A stretch of DNA of 64,000 nucleotides. Origin: Hygrophila difformis (Eukaryota > Streptophyta > Magnoliopsida > Lamiales > Acanthaceae). The notes below the pieces were generated by a model, which was given only the letters and a program-made list of their open reading frames with translations, made no database searches and was not told where the DNA came from. Every line of letters starts with the position of its first letter. Within the stretch, counting starts at the first letter, position 1. Location: assembly GCA_030278955.1 (NCBI GenBank), contig JAOANR010000004.1, forward strand, positions 13,132,428 to 13,196,427, given 5' to 3'. Below, piece by piece: positions 1 through 12,666 of this stretch. The position numbers and the translations under genes are program-made.

Positions 1-1256
1 GTTTTGAGCTATAAAAATCCAATGATATGATCACTTGAAAGAAAAAAAAAACTCTCATGTTGAGAATCTGATTGAATAAATTGCAAGAAATTTTTCAAGG
101 GCTAAATTTGAGAATAAAGGTATGACATGATCAAACCAGTCCATGTGAGATCTGAGCCATGAGTCACTTTTACTCATTATTTCTTTGCTGTGTGAAAATC
201 AATTCGATTAAAGGACACTAGAACTTGCAATTGGGACCGATTCAAGACCATGCCATATTCCCGAAATCAAGCATATGATCGAGGCACTTAGAAAAACCAA
301 ATTTTTGGCCTTCGTTTGAAATCCAAACCCAAAAAAAAAATTTCCCTTTAGCATTAACCAACTTGAGCCTTTAAGCCTAATTTTTCTTTGAAGCCACTAT
401 ATCTTCCCAACCTTAGAAAAAGACCAAGAAAATCAAACCCAAGTGTACATACTCCAATTCCATCAAGGCATTATAGTTTATGATCATCAAAAATTTCAAT
501 CGGTATTCAAAAACCGATTTTTAAAAAAAAAAGAAAAGAAAAGAAAAAGAAAAATAGAAAAATGTTGGGATTCATTCAACAAGAATAAATTGCAATTGAC
601 AAAGCGAATTAGACATAGTCTAATGTCATGCAATAGAAAAGAAAAACAAAAGAAAGAAAGAATTATCGATGATCATAAATTTTAAATAAAAACAATGCCA
701 AGTTATGGTGGAATGGAGTCATGTCACTTTTTAGCCCAATAATTTCCTTCCTTATCAAATGTTACAACCGTATGCCCCGTTATAACCATGAATAAGACCT
801 CGGGATCTTGATTTGAAGAAATGAGTAGGTGGCGAGTTGGTCTAATTGCAAGCTTATGGAAGAATTTAATTGAATTTGATTATGAGTGTTAATGATAAAA
901 GCCAACTTTGAGAGTGAGTGAACTTTCCGATTCTACTATATGTGAGGCTCTGTTCTAATTGATCAATGTTCATGTCATGTTTGAATTCAAGAATAAGCCA
1001 ATGGGATTTTCTAAACATATATTCAAGAAAAATTAACAATAATGATTGGTTTGTATGCTTATTCAAGTGAGAAGTATCATTTCATTAAACACTGCGATCA
1101 AGAGAGTTTAATACTTGTAATTTTGATTGTATTATCCCAATATAAAAAGAATGAAATTTTTGAAGCCACGCAAATGGATTGAATGTGCAGAGTCCATGCT
1201 CTTAGGAGCACTGACTCTGACTGCTTGGGGAAGATCAGTATTAAATGTGAGGATGT
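1..1256 (+). mobile_element. 3' part of the internal region of a long-LTR non-coding retroelement
   Basis: The stretch reads as a diverged reverse complement of about 53,396-54,653, the interior of the complete 14-kb element further right. It ends in a purine-rich tract (AAATGTGAGGATGT, 1,243-1,256) directly before the LTR start TGATAATGG, as expected of a polypurine tract priming plus-strand synthesis. No ORF above about 80 codons looks coding; those present are low-complexity Lys-rich or shadow frames. The element therefore runs on the plus strand and its 5' part lies left of the window. Homology is seen by eye; the family name is not known to me. Confidence 0.75.
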
Positions 1257-1589
1257 TGATAATGGCCAAAATTGTCCATTATTTCCAATCTATTTCCGTG
1301 TCTGAGGCGGGCATTTTGATCGTGTTTCCATCTTATTTTAATAAGAAAGCAGTTGAATTCGACAGATTAATGCGAGTTTGTAAGAATAATGAGCTGGTAA
1401 TGAAAAACACAAAAATATGCAATTTTAATTGTATTTGAGTTAGAAAAATCCAAAAACATGAAAAAAGGGAAAAAGAAAAGAAAAAGGAATGAAAAGATGG
1501 GCAAAAGAATAAAATAGCCCACAAAAATCAAAAAGATGGGAAAAAGAATGAAAACCCCACAAACTGAATTTTTGGCTAAGTATTGGAAC

Positions 1590-1900
1590 TCAATTCGAAT
1601 TACCCAATTCGGTCTAAACCGAATTGGACAATTCGAATTGATGAAGAGAAGGAGAAAAATTGATCAAGTGTTGAAGGGAGATGCGAAATGCCCAATTCGG
1701 TTTAGACCGAATTGACATCTAGACCGAATTGGGCTCTGAAGAGAAGAAAAGCCAAGCAGGAGACTTCATCAATTCGAAAAAGCCAATTCGGTCTACACAT
1801 AGACCGAATTGATGGGTGAATACCACATCCCAGCTAAAGATCAAGAAGGAAGACCTCATGCAATTCGAATTGCACCAATTCGGTCGAAACCGAATTGCTT
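1590..1900. repeat. Palindrome array A, U3 side
   Basis: Repeated palindromes of the form AATTCGGTCTAAACCGAATT, with small variations in the centre, alternate with AATTCGAATT. The copies are separated by short spacers. The same word fills the second array of this LTR. Confidence 0.8.
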
Positions 1901-2009
1901 GAGGAGATCGAATTAAGTTCAAATTTGCATCCAGATGAGGCTGCGGAACACGTGAGAAATGCATGACACTGTTGATGGGCCCTGATGGGCCTAGGGTTTC
2001 GAGAAGAAG

Positions 2010-2017
2010 TATAAAAG
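2010..2017 (+). promoter_or_regulatory. LTR TATA box
   Basis: TATAAAAG lies about 17 bases after GGGCCTAGGG. The same pair of motifs occurs in the minus-strand LTRs (TATA at 13,481-13,488, and TATAAATA at 51,602-51,609 and 60,047-60,054). The transcript start is inferred about 30 bases downstream. Confidence 0.6.
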
Positions 2018-2838
2018 CTGACCTTCCTCAACACACGAAAATTCCATTCTTCACTTTACACAGATTCGGATTGGGGAACAAAAAGAAGTGCAGAGGTAGT
2101 TCTTCGCCCCTTAAGGGTTAGGTAGGTAGTTTAGTTTAGTCAGTTTATTTTCCATGCATGTAGCTTATTTTTCCAAATTTTTACATGCTTTGTAGTTAGA
2201 ATAAACCCTACCTTCAAGCTAATGATGGTTTTGAGTTATTTTCCTTGCTTTAAAGTGTCAATACAAGAAAAATTCCAGAAATGAGTTTTTATTTCCATGT
2301 GTTTGGCACTCTTTAATGCTTTCCCTAGCAATAAATGTTTCAATGTTTGTTTGTTTCAACTAGGTTACATTTATTATGTTCTAGTTGACTTACATTCTCA
2401 ATATATGCATGTTCATTGGGTTTTTGGTATGTTTTATGCCTTAGAGTTTAAAATAAGTGTTCTTAGGTTTTAGATAATTTTAGGGTTTGTTAGAATAGGT
2501 TTTAATGCTTTATTTTAGTTTTATTGCTCTAGAACTTTTATTTATTTATGCCTTAGATAATGTTGGTGTTCTTAGTATTGCATGTAGTTCTTAGATCTTT
2601 TAAGTGTTTTAGGTTCTTTAATCTTTGAATTTCTTGTTTGTAGAGTTAGGGTTTAATTCTTGCTACTGCCTACTGAACATGTACTTGCTATTTCCTTAAA
2701 ATGCTCACTAGTGTGGCTGTGAGGTGACACTGATGTGAAATGAAGGATTTGGTAAATCTCATCCATCATAAACCGCACAGTGGAAACCGAACTAATACTT
2801 CTGAGCATAAAAAATACACTTATGTGAAAAATGGCATG

Positions 2839-3436
2839 AAATTCGATCTAAGGCAATTCGATCTAAGGCAATTCGATGTAACCGAATTGCCCATGAAGAT
2901 AGAATTGCATGGTAAAAATGTCTGTTTAGTTCCTTATGAGAAAATTTGTATGCAATTCGGTTTAGGCAATTCGGTCTAAACCGAATTGCAACCGAATTGC
3001 CCATGAGACCGAATTACATAACAAAAAGATGTGTGCTCTCATGTGGTTTCTTCATAATTCGGTCTGTACAATTCGGTCTAGACCGAATTGCACACAGAGA
3101 CCGAATTGGTTTGGAAACCATATTGTATCCATAACATCCCTTCATGCCTTGGTTAAATTCTTTGTCTCTCACCAATTCGAATTGCTCAGTTCGGTTTAGA
3201 CCGAATTGACCTGGTAATTCGAATTACCCTCATTTTTGGAGTAAATGCCCTAGTCAAATTTGAGCAATGGAATAACTTCATCAATTCGAATTGTCCAATT
3301 CGGTTTAAACCGAATTGCTTGACAATTCGAATTAGATGATGTTTCATTTTCTTGTAAGGAATAATTGGGTAAGGATAATACTTCATTCCTCATGCATTAT
3401 CCAGTTCGGTCTATGTTATCCCTTAGACCGAATTGA
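2839..3436. repeat. Palindrome array A, U5 side
   Basis: About half a dozen palindromes built from AATTCGG...CCGAATT arms, several bracketed by AATTCGAATT, lie downstream of the R-like segment. They are the same word as in the array at 1,590-1,900. Confidence 0.8.
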
Positions 3437-3563
3437 TCTCTTCCTTATGTTTTTAAAACTCCAAAAATATTTTATTTCTTGATTTGTGTAAGTTGCATGG
3501 GTGTATTGGGCTTGAGCCCATTATACCTAATTTTATCCATTACACATCTCAACCCATTTGTGT

Positions 3564-3854
3564 CTAAATTGTTGCTCTATCATTTCTTTCTTCCTCTGGA
3601 ATCGTATTCCACCAATGGTCCTTCATTTCGAACCTCCATTCAATCTGGTGGTCCATAGGTAGGTTGTGCTCATTCCTTATGGCTACCCTATTTTCCTCTG
3701 CCTCTTTCTTCAGCCTCTCAATTTCCAAGAAGGCACGATCTGGAGTTGTCTTTGGAAGACCCATCAGGGAATCTATAATGAATTGACTCCTGGAGAGAAG
3801 AGAGTTGGAACTATTTTTAACAAATTTTTTTGATACGTGGATCCGAGTTGAAAG
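3564..3854 (-). other. Unrecognised open frame between two LTR fragments
   Basis: One frame is open for 97 codons and ends with a stop at 3,564; the only good ATG is at 3,764 and gives 66 codons. The predicted peptide is hydrophilic and charged, with a Glu/Lys-rich helix-like middle (LEIERLKKEAEENR) and a Trp pair near the end. The segment has no counterpart in the LTR copies around it. It lies between the broken plus-strand LTR and the minus-strand tandem array, so it may be a captured coding fragment or a remnant of another element. I do not recognise a family, and I cannot show that it is translated. Confidence 0.25.
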
Positions 3855-3869
3855 TCAACATCCTCACCA

Positions 3870-5997
3870 AGAGCATTTAAATCTATCACTCGGAATCGTT
3901 AAAAACGTCTCTTTCCGTTAGTATAAAAGAGCCCCTGGTCTTGGTGACCAGATGCAGATCAAGAACCCCCGAGATATCAATAAGCCACAAGGCTTACAAC
4001 ATCTGGGTAGTTATGAGATACAAACTAAATGAAACAGATCCATAAATGAACCTATTCCGGATGTACTCACTCAAGACTCAATTTTAGACGTTGGCAGAAG
4101 AAGATAGTAGTCGAAGGAATACTCGACCTTACCTTAGAAATTCACCAAGGCCTATATGTTGTTCCTCTAGTATTATTTATCACATCTCATCTATACCCAA
4201 GTGGATATTGACTTAATGCGATATCTAATATCAGATTTCCAACACACAGCAATTTTGAGAAGCAAACGAATATTTGAAAATCATTCCCTTGACAGGTACT
4301 AAACTCTCAATTAAAACACAGATCCTTTCAGTCTAGGTGAGACCTAATCGCTGACTCTGCTTCTAAGCTCTCAAAATCAACCCCCAGTGGAAGATGAATT
4401 AGTCATAACTGTTGAATTTATCCCTTACTCAGATCCGGATTTTATAAAGGAATTTTTGTTGGAAATTTATTATGCAACATCTGATTTAAATCAAGACTTC
4501 TGTGTCCAAGGGGAAGGATCCCCAAAGTAGCAATAAGACCAGAACATCTACATAATAGTATCATGCATACAAGTATATGAAAAGGAAAATAAAGTACCCC
4601 AAAATATATGGTGGGGTTAGACAGAATGCGATACACAAAGATGGATTAGCCTGAGATAAGAAGAAATCGGCTAAAAAGAGTGCCAAAGATAGTTGGGGTT
4701 TTCCGGACTGCAAACATCTGCTGTCCGGTTCCCAATTTTCCCAGATGACTGAATGTAGACAGAAAGAATTCCAAATGACGGTGACCGCCGCCATTTAGTT
4801 TTCTTTTGTCTGTGAGTGGAAGAATAACCCACATATTTCTTGCTGTAATATTTCTCAACTGATGTTGGTCGACATCAGTTGATACTATTGCAACTTGAAT
4901 TCAGGTTGAGAAATTAAGATAAAGAAAATTAAAACTGTATCTGATTAGGAATTGGCTGAGTGACTAATCGAAACTCTTAGTGAAGAGAACGCTCGCCGAA
5001 GCTTCCACCAACCACTAACCAGATCATGCAAAATAACAGATAATGATTGACACACAGAAGACGGGTTATTCGATATCCCTGTGAAGGGACCTTTCACCAA
5101 CATTAATCTGCGGTGTTTTTCATTATCCGTTCATACACACAATGAAGAGGAAGACTTGAAAATAAGGAAAATGTTTTTGGTATTGTGGGGATGTTAAGCA
5201 CACAATAACTGTACTGTAATGATGGGTTTAGATTTACTAAATCCCTCATCTCACATCAATGTCATTTCACAGCCACCCTAGTGAGATTTTCAAGAAATAA
5301 ACAAACACATGTCCAGTGGGTATTTGCAAAATTCAAAACCTATTGCTACAAACAAGGGATCAAAGATCAAAGAGCCTAAAACATCTAGTTATCTAAGAAC
5401 TGCATGAATAAACTAAGAACACTCAAGTTATCTAAGGTAGCATGAAATAAGATTAGGGCAGGAAGAATAAAACCTAAATATAAATTTTAACAAACCTTAA
5501 AAACATCTAAAACCCAAGAACACTTATTTGAAGCTCTAAGGCACAAAATCAAGCCAAAAACCCACCAAACATGCATTTATTAAGTTTGAATGTCAACTAG
5601 GACATAATAAATGTAACCTAGTTGAAACAAACAAACATACTAAGCATTTATTTCTAGGGAAAGCATTAAAGAGTGCCATAACACATGAATAACACCATTT
5701 CTGGAAATTTTCTTGTACTGGCACTTTGAAAGCAAAATAAAGAACCCAAAACCATCATTAGGTTGAAGGTAGGGTTTATTCTAACTAGAAAGCATGTAAA
5801 AATATGGAAAATGGCTACTCTAAGGGTTACACAAACTGCTTCTACACTAAACTAAGATCAAAGTATGTAAAGATTACACTACTTGCAAGAAAAATAAACT
5901 AAACTAAACTAAACTACCTACCTAACCCTTAAGGGGTGTGGAACCTCCTGCTGTTCTTTTTGTCCCAAGCTGCTTTTTGGCCAAATTCTTTTTTTTT
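3870..5997 (-). mobile_element. Tandem LTR unit 1 (truncated R-U5)
   Basis: This is the leftmost member of a direct tandem array with a period of exactly 3,404 bp (for example 3,871 matches 7,275, and 5,999 matches 9,403). It holds R and part of U5 on the minus strand. The last 1.1 kb of U5 is missing because the unit is cut at 3,870. No protein is encoded; the 64-, 77- and 70-codon frames that recur in each copy are chance frames carried by repeat identity. Confidence 0.8.
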
Positions 5998-5998
5998 G

Positions 5999-6016
5999 TC
6001 CCCGGCAACGGCGCCA
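5999..6016 (-). other. Primer-binding site (tRNA-Asp type), unit 1/2 junction
   Basis: On the minus strand it reads TGGCGCCGTTGCCGGGGA, complementary to the 3' end of a plant tRNA-Asp. It abuts a TTTCA LTR-like end on one side and the A-rich R start on the other. Confidence 0.8.
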
Positions 6017-6132
6017 TGAAACTTTTGCACCCGTTTCGAGTTTCATGGTGCAGCCGGGGTAAATAATTCAATATTACCAGACACCATTGTTCAATACTTA
6101 ATAAAGTATTATTTATTACAACTGTCTGCATT

Positions 6133-6150
6133 TCCCCGGCAACGGCGCCA
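6133..6150 (-). other. Primer-binding site (tRNA-Asp type), after U5 of unit 2
   Basis: The same 18 nt directly follow the U5 end (TTTCA) of unit 2, in the normal 5' LTR-PBS arrangement on minus. Confidence 0.85.
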
Positions 6151-9100
6151 TGAAACTTTTGACGAGTTTCATTAACACGAGTAATTTTCTGAAATCTCAA
6201 GTGTGGATTTATTAAATGAAAAGAGTTATGATGTAGGGAAGGGGTTTAAGGATATGTTATGATTTCCCTTTTTATTACTCATGTGGGGTTCAAACGGCGT
6301 TGTGGTCCTTCCCGCCATGAAACTTTTGACAAATATCACGGTGCAACCGGGATGGACCTTCAGTCTGTCACCCTGAAAGTCCCTGGTATCTGCACCATGA
6401 TGCTTCTCTTAATTTCATGTCAAGAAGATACCTGCCATGAAATTCTTGAACATCTTCCCACTGTATGAGTATTTTCCCAAAATGTTCTTTTTATTTTACT
6501 CGTGTCAAGAAACTGTGCTCCCGAAAGCGCACGGAGTTAAAAATTGCAGTAATTTATAGTAAGTACCGGATCGTTCACTGGAGGATGTGCGATGGAAGCA
6601 GGGCCCACGTCGTTTACTAAGATTTTCCACTCGGTTACTCGTTTCAAGTTTTGCAAGGGTTTCTAACAACTACTTAACATAACTTAAACCAGATCATGAA
6701 AGCAGTAAAAATTATTCTACAAAGCATGGTAAACTAAATCGAAGAAAGCAATTAAACCTATACTACGAAAGCAATATAAAATTATGCTACACTATCTAGA
6801 AAGCATATTTAAATATGACAGAAGGGACAGGGAGGAAATAGTAAAGATTGGACAAGATTCAGATGAAACACAATTAAACTTCCATTTTATTACACAGATC
6901 TTAGCTTGGGATAATCCTCTAGTTAGCTAACTCTCATGCTCTCTATACCATGTTCCCTTTAACAGACAGGTACTTACAGTAAGAGTTTACATGCTCTTAA
7001 GATAGCAATTTCTAAGATACCATAAACTCTTAACTCCCCTTGCAATGCCTTGCAAAAGTATGTTAATCATTTACGGTGGACGAGCAACACCTGTCAAATC
7101 ATTAGTTGACATGCCAAGTACTGCTATCAATCCCCCATGTCACACCCAAAGTTTCAAATCAAGCCCCAAACCATTCCATAACTCTCAAACCTTTTAACAG
7201 ATGGACAGCCCCTAATTCTTCCGAGTGACCTCTATGAAAGCATTTAAAGGAAAGCAGTAAGAAAGCTGTAAAGAGAGCATTTAAATCTATCACTCGGAAT
7301 CGTTAAAAACGTCTCTTTCCGTTAGTATAAAAGAGCCCCTGGTCTTGGTGACCAGATGCAGATCAAGAACCCCCGAGATATCAATAAGCCACAGGGCTTA
7401 CAACATCTGGGTAGTTATGAGATACAAACTAAATGAAACAGATCCATAAATGAACCTATTCCGGATGTACTCACTCAAGACTCAATTTTAGACGTTGGCA
7501 GAAGAAGATAGTAGTCGAAGGAATACTCGACCTTACCTTAGAAATTCACCAAGGCCTATATGTTGTTCCTCTAGTATTATTTATCACATCTCATCTATAC
7601 CCAAGTGGATATTGACTTAATGCGATATCTAATATCAGATTTCCAACACACAGCAATTTTGAGAAGCAAACGAATATTTGAAAATCATTCCCTTGACAGG
7701 TACTAAACTCTCAATTAAAACACAGATCCTTTCAGTCTAGGTGAGACCTAATCGCTGACTCTGCTTCTAAGCTCTCAAAATCAACCCCCAGTGGAAGATG
7801 AATTAGTCATAACTGTTGAATTTATCCCTTACTCAGATCCGGATTTTATAAAGGAATTTTTGTTGGAAATTTATTATGCAACATCTGATTTAAATCAAGA
7901 CTTCTGTGTCCAAGGGGAAGGATCCCCAAAGTAGCAATAAGACCAGAACATCTACATAATAATATCATGCATACAAGTATATGAAAAGGAAAATAAAGTA
8001 CCCCAAAATATATGGTGGGGTTAGACAGAATGCGATACACAAAGATGGATTAGCCTGAGATAAGAAGAAATCGGCTAAAAAGAGTGCCAAAGATAGTTGG
8101 GGTTTTCCGGACTGCAAACATCTGCTGTCCGGTTCCCAATTTTCCCAGATGACTGAATGTAGACAGAAAGAATTCCAAATGACGGTGACCGCCGCCATTT
8201 AGTTTTCTTTTGTCTGTGAGTGGAAGAATAACCCACATATTTCTTGCTGTAATATTTCTCAACTGATGTTGGTCGACATCAGTTGATACTATTGCAACTT
8301 GAATTCAGGTTGAGAAATTAAGATAAAGAAAATTAAAACTGTATCTGATTAGGAATTGACTGAGTGACTAATCGAAACTCTTAGTGAAGAGAACGCTCGC
8401 CGAAGCTTCCACCAACCACTAACCAGATCATGCAAAATAACAGATAATGATTGACACACAGAAGACGGGTTAGTCGATATCCCTGTGAAGGGACCTTTCA
8501 CCAACATTAATCTGCGGTGTTTTTCATTATCCGTTCATACACACAATGAAGAGGAAGACTTGAAAATAAGGAAAATGTTTTTGGTATTGTGTGGATGTTA
8601 AGCACACAATAACTGTACTGTAATGATGGGTTTAGATTTACTAAATCCCTCATCTCACATCAATGTCATTTCACAGCCACCCTAGTGAGATTTTCAAGAA
8701 ATAAACAAACACATGTCCAGTGGGTATTTGCAAAATTCAAAACCTATTGCTACAAACAAGGGATCAAAGATCAAAGAGCCTAAAACATCTAGTTATCTAA
8801 GAACTGCATGAATAAACTAAGAACACTCAAGTTATCTAAGGTAGCATGAAATAAGATTAGGGCAGGAAGAATAAAACCTAAATATAAATTTTAACAAACC
8901 TTAAAAACATCTAAAACCCAAGAACACTTATTTGAAGCTCTAAGGCACAAAATCAAGCCAAAAACCCACCAAACATGCATTTATTAAGTTTGAATGTCAA
9001 CTAGGACATAATAAATGTAACCTAGTTGAAACAAACAAACATACTAAGCATTTATTTCTAGGGAAAGCATTAAAGAGTGCCATAACACATGAATAACACC

Positions 9101-9402
9101 ATTTCTGGAAATTTTCTTGTACTGGCACTTTGAAAGCAAAATAAAGAACCCAAAACCATCATTAGGTTGAAGGTAGGGTTTATTCTAACTAGAAAGCATG
9201 TAAAAATATGGAAAATGGCTACTCTAAGGGTTACACAAACTGCTTCTACACTAAACTAAGATCAAAGTATGTAAAGATTACACTACTTGCAAGAAAAATA
9301 AACTAAACTAAACTAAACTACCTACCTAACCCTTAAGGGGTGTGGAACCTCCTGCTGTTCTTTTTGTCCCAAGCTGCTTTTTGACCAAATTCTTTTTTTT
9401 TG

Positions 9403-9420
9403 TCCCCGGCAACGGCGCCA
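9403..9420 (-). other. Primer-binding site (tRNA-Asp type), unit 2/full-LTR junction
   Basis: This is an identical 18-nt site at the homologous position one period (3,404 bp) to the right of 5,999. Confidence 0.8.
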
Positions 9421-9536
9421 TGAAACTTTTGCACCCGTTTCGAGTTTCATGGTGCAGCCGGGGTAAATAATTCAATCTTACCAGACACCATTGTTCAATA
9501 CTTAATAAAGTATTATTTATTACAACTGTCTGCATT

Positions 9537-9554
9537 TCCCCGGCAACGGCGCCA
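9537..9554 (-). other. Primer-binding site (tRNA-Asp type) of the full minus-strand LTR
   Basis: It directly follows the U5 end (TTTCA, at 9,555) of the LTR at 9,555-14,283, so this is the expected PBS of the minus-strand element. Confidence 0.85.
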
Positions 9555-12014
9555 TGAAACTTTTGACGAGTTTCATTAACACGAGTAATTTTCTGAAATC
9601 TCAAGTGTGGATCTATTAAATGAAAAGAGTTATGATGTAGGGAAGGGGTTTAAGGATATGTTATGATTTCCCTTTTTATTACTCATGTGGGGTTCAAACG
9701 GCGCTGTGGTCCTTCCCGCCATGAAACTTTTGACAAATATCACGGTGCAACCGGGATGGACCTTCAGTCTGTCACCCTGAAAGTCCCTGGTATCTGCACC
9801 ATGATGCTTCTCTTAATTTCATGTCAAGAAGATACCTGCCATGAAATTCTTGAACATCTTCCCACTGTATGAGTATTTTCCCAAAATGTTCTTTTTATTT
9901 TACTCGTGTCAAGAAACTGTGCTCCCGAAAGCGCACAGAGTCAAAAATTGCAGTAATTTATAGTAAGTACCGGATCGTTCACTGGAGGATGTGCGATGGA
10001 AGCAGGGCCCACGTCGTTTACTAAGATTTTCCACTCGGTTACTCGTTTCAAGTTTTGCAAGGGTTTCTAACAACTACTTAACATAACTTAAACCAGATCA
10101 TGAAAGCAGTAAAAATTATTCTACAAAGCAAGGTAAACTAAATCGAAGAAAGCAATTAAACCTATACTACGAAAGCAATATAAAATTATGCTACACTATC
10201 TAGAAAGCAGATTTAAATATGACAGAAGGGACAGGGAGGAAATAGTAAAGATTGGATAAGATTCAGATGAAACACAATTAAACTTCCATTTTATTACACA
10301 GATCTTAGCTTGGGATAATCCTCTAGTTAGCTAACTCTCATGCTCTCTATACCATGTTCCCTTTAACAGACAGGTACTTACAGTAAGAGTTTACATGCTC
10401 TTAAGATAGCAATTTCTAAGATACCATAAACTCTTAACTCCCCTTGCAATGCCTTGCAAAAGTATGTTAATCATTTACGGTGGACGAGCAACACCTGTCA
10501 AATCATTAGTTGACATGCCAAGTACTGCTATCAATCCCCCATGTCACACCCAAAGTTTCAAATCAAGCCCCAAACCATTCCATAACTCTCAAACCTTTTA
10601 ACAGATGGACAGCCCCTAATTCTTCCGAGTGACCTCTATGAAAGCATTTAAAGGAAAGCAGTAAGAAAGCTGTAAAGAGAGCATTTAAATCTATCACTCG
10701 GAATCGTTAAAAACGTCTCTTTCTGTTAGTATAAAAGAGCCCCTGGTCTTGGTGACCAGATGCAGATCAAGAACCCCCGAGATATCAATAAGCCACAGGG
10801 CTTACAACATCTGGGTAGTTATGAGATACAAACTAAATGAAACAGATCCATAAATGAACCTATTCCGGATGTACTCACTCAAGACTCAATTTTAGACGTT
10901 GGCAGAAGAAGATAGTAGTCGAAGGAATACTCGACCTTACCTTAGAAATTCACCAAGGCCTATATGTTGTTCCTCTAGTATTATTTATCACATCTCATCT
11001 ATACCCAAGTGGATATTGACTTAATGCGATATCTAATATCAGATTTCCAACACACAGCAATTTTGAGAAGCAAACGAATATTTGAAAATCATTCCCTTGA
11101 CAGGTACTAAACTCTCAATTAAAACACAGATCCTTTCAGTCTAGGTGAGACCTAATCGCTGACTCTGCTTCTAAGCTCTCAAAATCAACCCCCAGTGGAA
11201 GATGAATTAGTCATAACTGTTGAATTTATCCCTTACACAGATCCGGATTTTATAAAGGAATTTTTGTTGGAAATTTATTATGCAACATCTGATTTAAATC
11301 AAGACTTCTGTGTCCAAGGGGAAGGATCCCCAAAGTAGCAATAAGACCAGAACATCTACATAATAATATCATGCATACAAGTATATGAAAAGGAAAATAA
11401 AGTACCCCAAAATATATGGTGGGGTTAGACAGAATGCGATACACAAAGATGGATTAGCCTGAGATAAGAAGAAATCGGCTAAAAAGAGTGCCAAAGATAG
11501 TTGGGGTTTTCCGGACTGCAAACATCTGCTGTCCGGTTCCCAATTTTCCCAGATGACTGAATGTAGACAGAAAGAATTCCAAATGATGGTGACCGCCGCC
11601 ATTTAGTTTTCTTTTGTCTGTGAGTGGAAGAATAACCCACATATTTCTTGCTGTAATATTTCTCAACTGATGTTGGTCGACATCAGTTGATACTATTGCA
11701 ACTTGAATTCAGGTTGAGAAATTAAGATAAAGAAAATTAAAACTGTATCTGATTAGGAATTGGCTGAGTGACTAATCGAAACTCTTAGTGAAGAGAACGC
11801 TCGCCGAAGCTTCCACCAACCACTAATCAGATCATGCAAAATAACAGATAATGATTGACACACAGAAGACGGGTTATTCGATATCCCTGTGAAGGGACCT
11901 TTCACCAACATTAATCTGCGGTGTTTTTCATTATCCGTTCATACACACAATGAAGAGGAAGACTTGAAAATAAGGAAAATGTTTTTGGTATTGTGTGGAT
12001 GTTAAGCACACAAT

Positions 12015-12666
12015 AAGTGGACACTAATGGGTTGAAATGTGTAATGGATAGAAATCAGATGAATTGGGCCTAGGCCCAATACACCCATGCAACTTACACA
12101 AATCATGGAAGAAAATGTTTTTGGAGTTTTCAAAATAGAAGGATAATTCAATTCGAATTATTGGGGTAATTCGAATTGAGAATGCATGAAGAATGAAGTA
12201 TGATCTTATCCAATTAATCCTTGCAAAGGAATGAGATATCATCTAATTCGAATTGTTGAGCAATTCGAATTAATTCGAATTGGACAACTCGAATTGATGA
12301 AGTCCTTTCCTTGCTCAAAATTGACTAAGGCATTTACCTCAAGGGGAAGGCGAATTCGAATTGTCCAGCAATTCGAATTAATTCGAATTGGACAATTCGA
12401 ATTGGGTAAAAGAATGAAAAAAAATAACTAAGGCATGAATGGGTGGCAATGGATACAATGTGGTTTTCAAGCCAATTCGAATTGTTGAGCAATTCGAATT
12501 AATTCGAATTGGATAATTCGAATTGGTTGAAAACCAAATGGAGGAAATTTTTGGCTATGCTATTCGAATTTCTTAGGCAATTCGAGATAATTCAAATTGC
12601 CTCAATTCGAATTACATATTTTCAAACAACAACAATTTTTGTTCTCACAAGTATGGGTTAGGTGAA
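12015..12666. repeat. Palindrome array B, U5 side (absent from the tandem units)
   Basis: This 652-bp block contains repeated AATTCGAATT dimers such as AATTCGAATTAATTCGAATT with flanking AATTCGAATT. It is precisely missing from units 1 and 2, where the flanks join with one base of ambiguity. On minus the missing piece would start GT but end CT, so it is not a standard intron. Confidence 0.8.

Larger units (their letters stand above)
1257..3575 (+). mobile_element. Truncated 3' LTR, palindrome type A
   Basis: It starts with TGATAATGGCC, the same LTR start as in the minus-strand LTRs ending at 14,283, 53,395 and 61,797. In order it holds a U3 segment, a palindrome array (1,590-1,900), a conserved GGGCCTAGGG motif with a TATA box (2,010), an R-like segment (about 2,040-2,740) that is the reverse complement of about 5,235-5,950, and a second palindrome array (2,839-3,436). 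Its tail (about 3,480-3,570) matches the reverse complement of 12,015-12,120. The remaining U5 and terminal TTTCA are missing, so the LTR is broken at about 3,575. Confidence 0.75.
5998..9402 (-). mobile_element. Tandem LTR unit 2 (R-U5 plus double primer-binding block)
   Basis: This complete repeat unit, read on minus, begins at an A-rich run at 9,401, runs through R and U5 to the LTR end TTTCA (at 6,151), then an 18-nt tRNA-Asp primer-binding site, about 115 bp of leader, a second TTTCA-like end and a second primer-binding site at 5,999-6,016, followed directly by the next unit's R start. It lacks U3 and lacks the 652-bp palindrome array present in the neighbouring full LTR. The copies at 3.87-6, 6-9.4 and 9.5-13.46 kb differ only by scattered single bases. 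Confidence 0.8.

Noticed and set aside
4442..4858. Small frames (64, 77, 70 codons) conserved three times in the tandem array
   Set aside because: Conservation follows from near-identity of the repeat units; the peptides overlap each other in different frames and match nothing I know.
12015..12666. Intron interpretation for the segment missing from the tandem units
   Set aside because: With either placement of the one ambiguous base, the segment does not end in AG on the minus strand.
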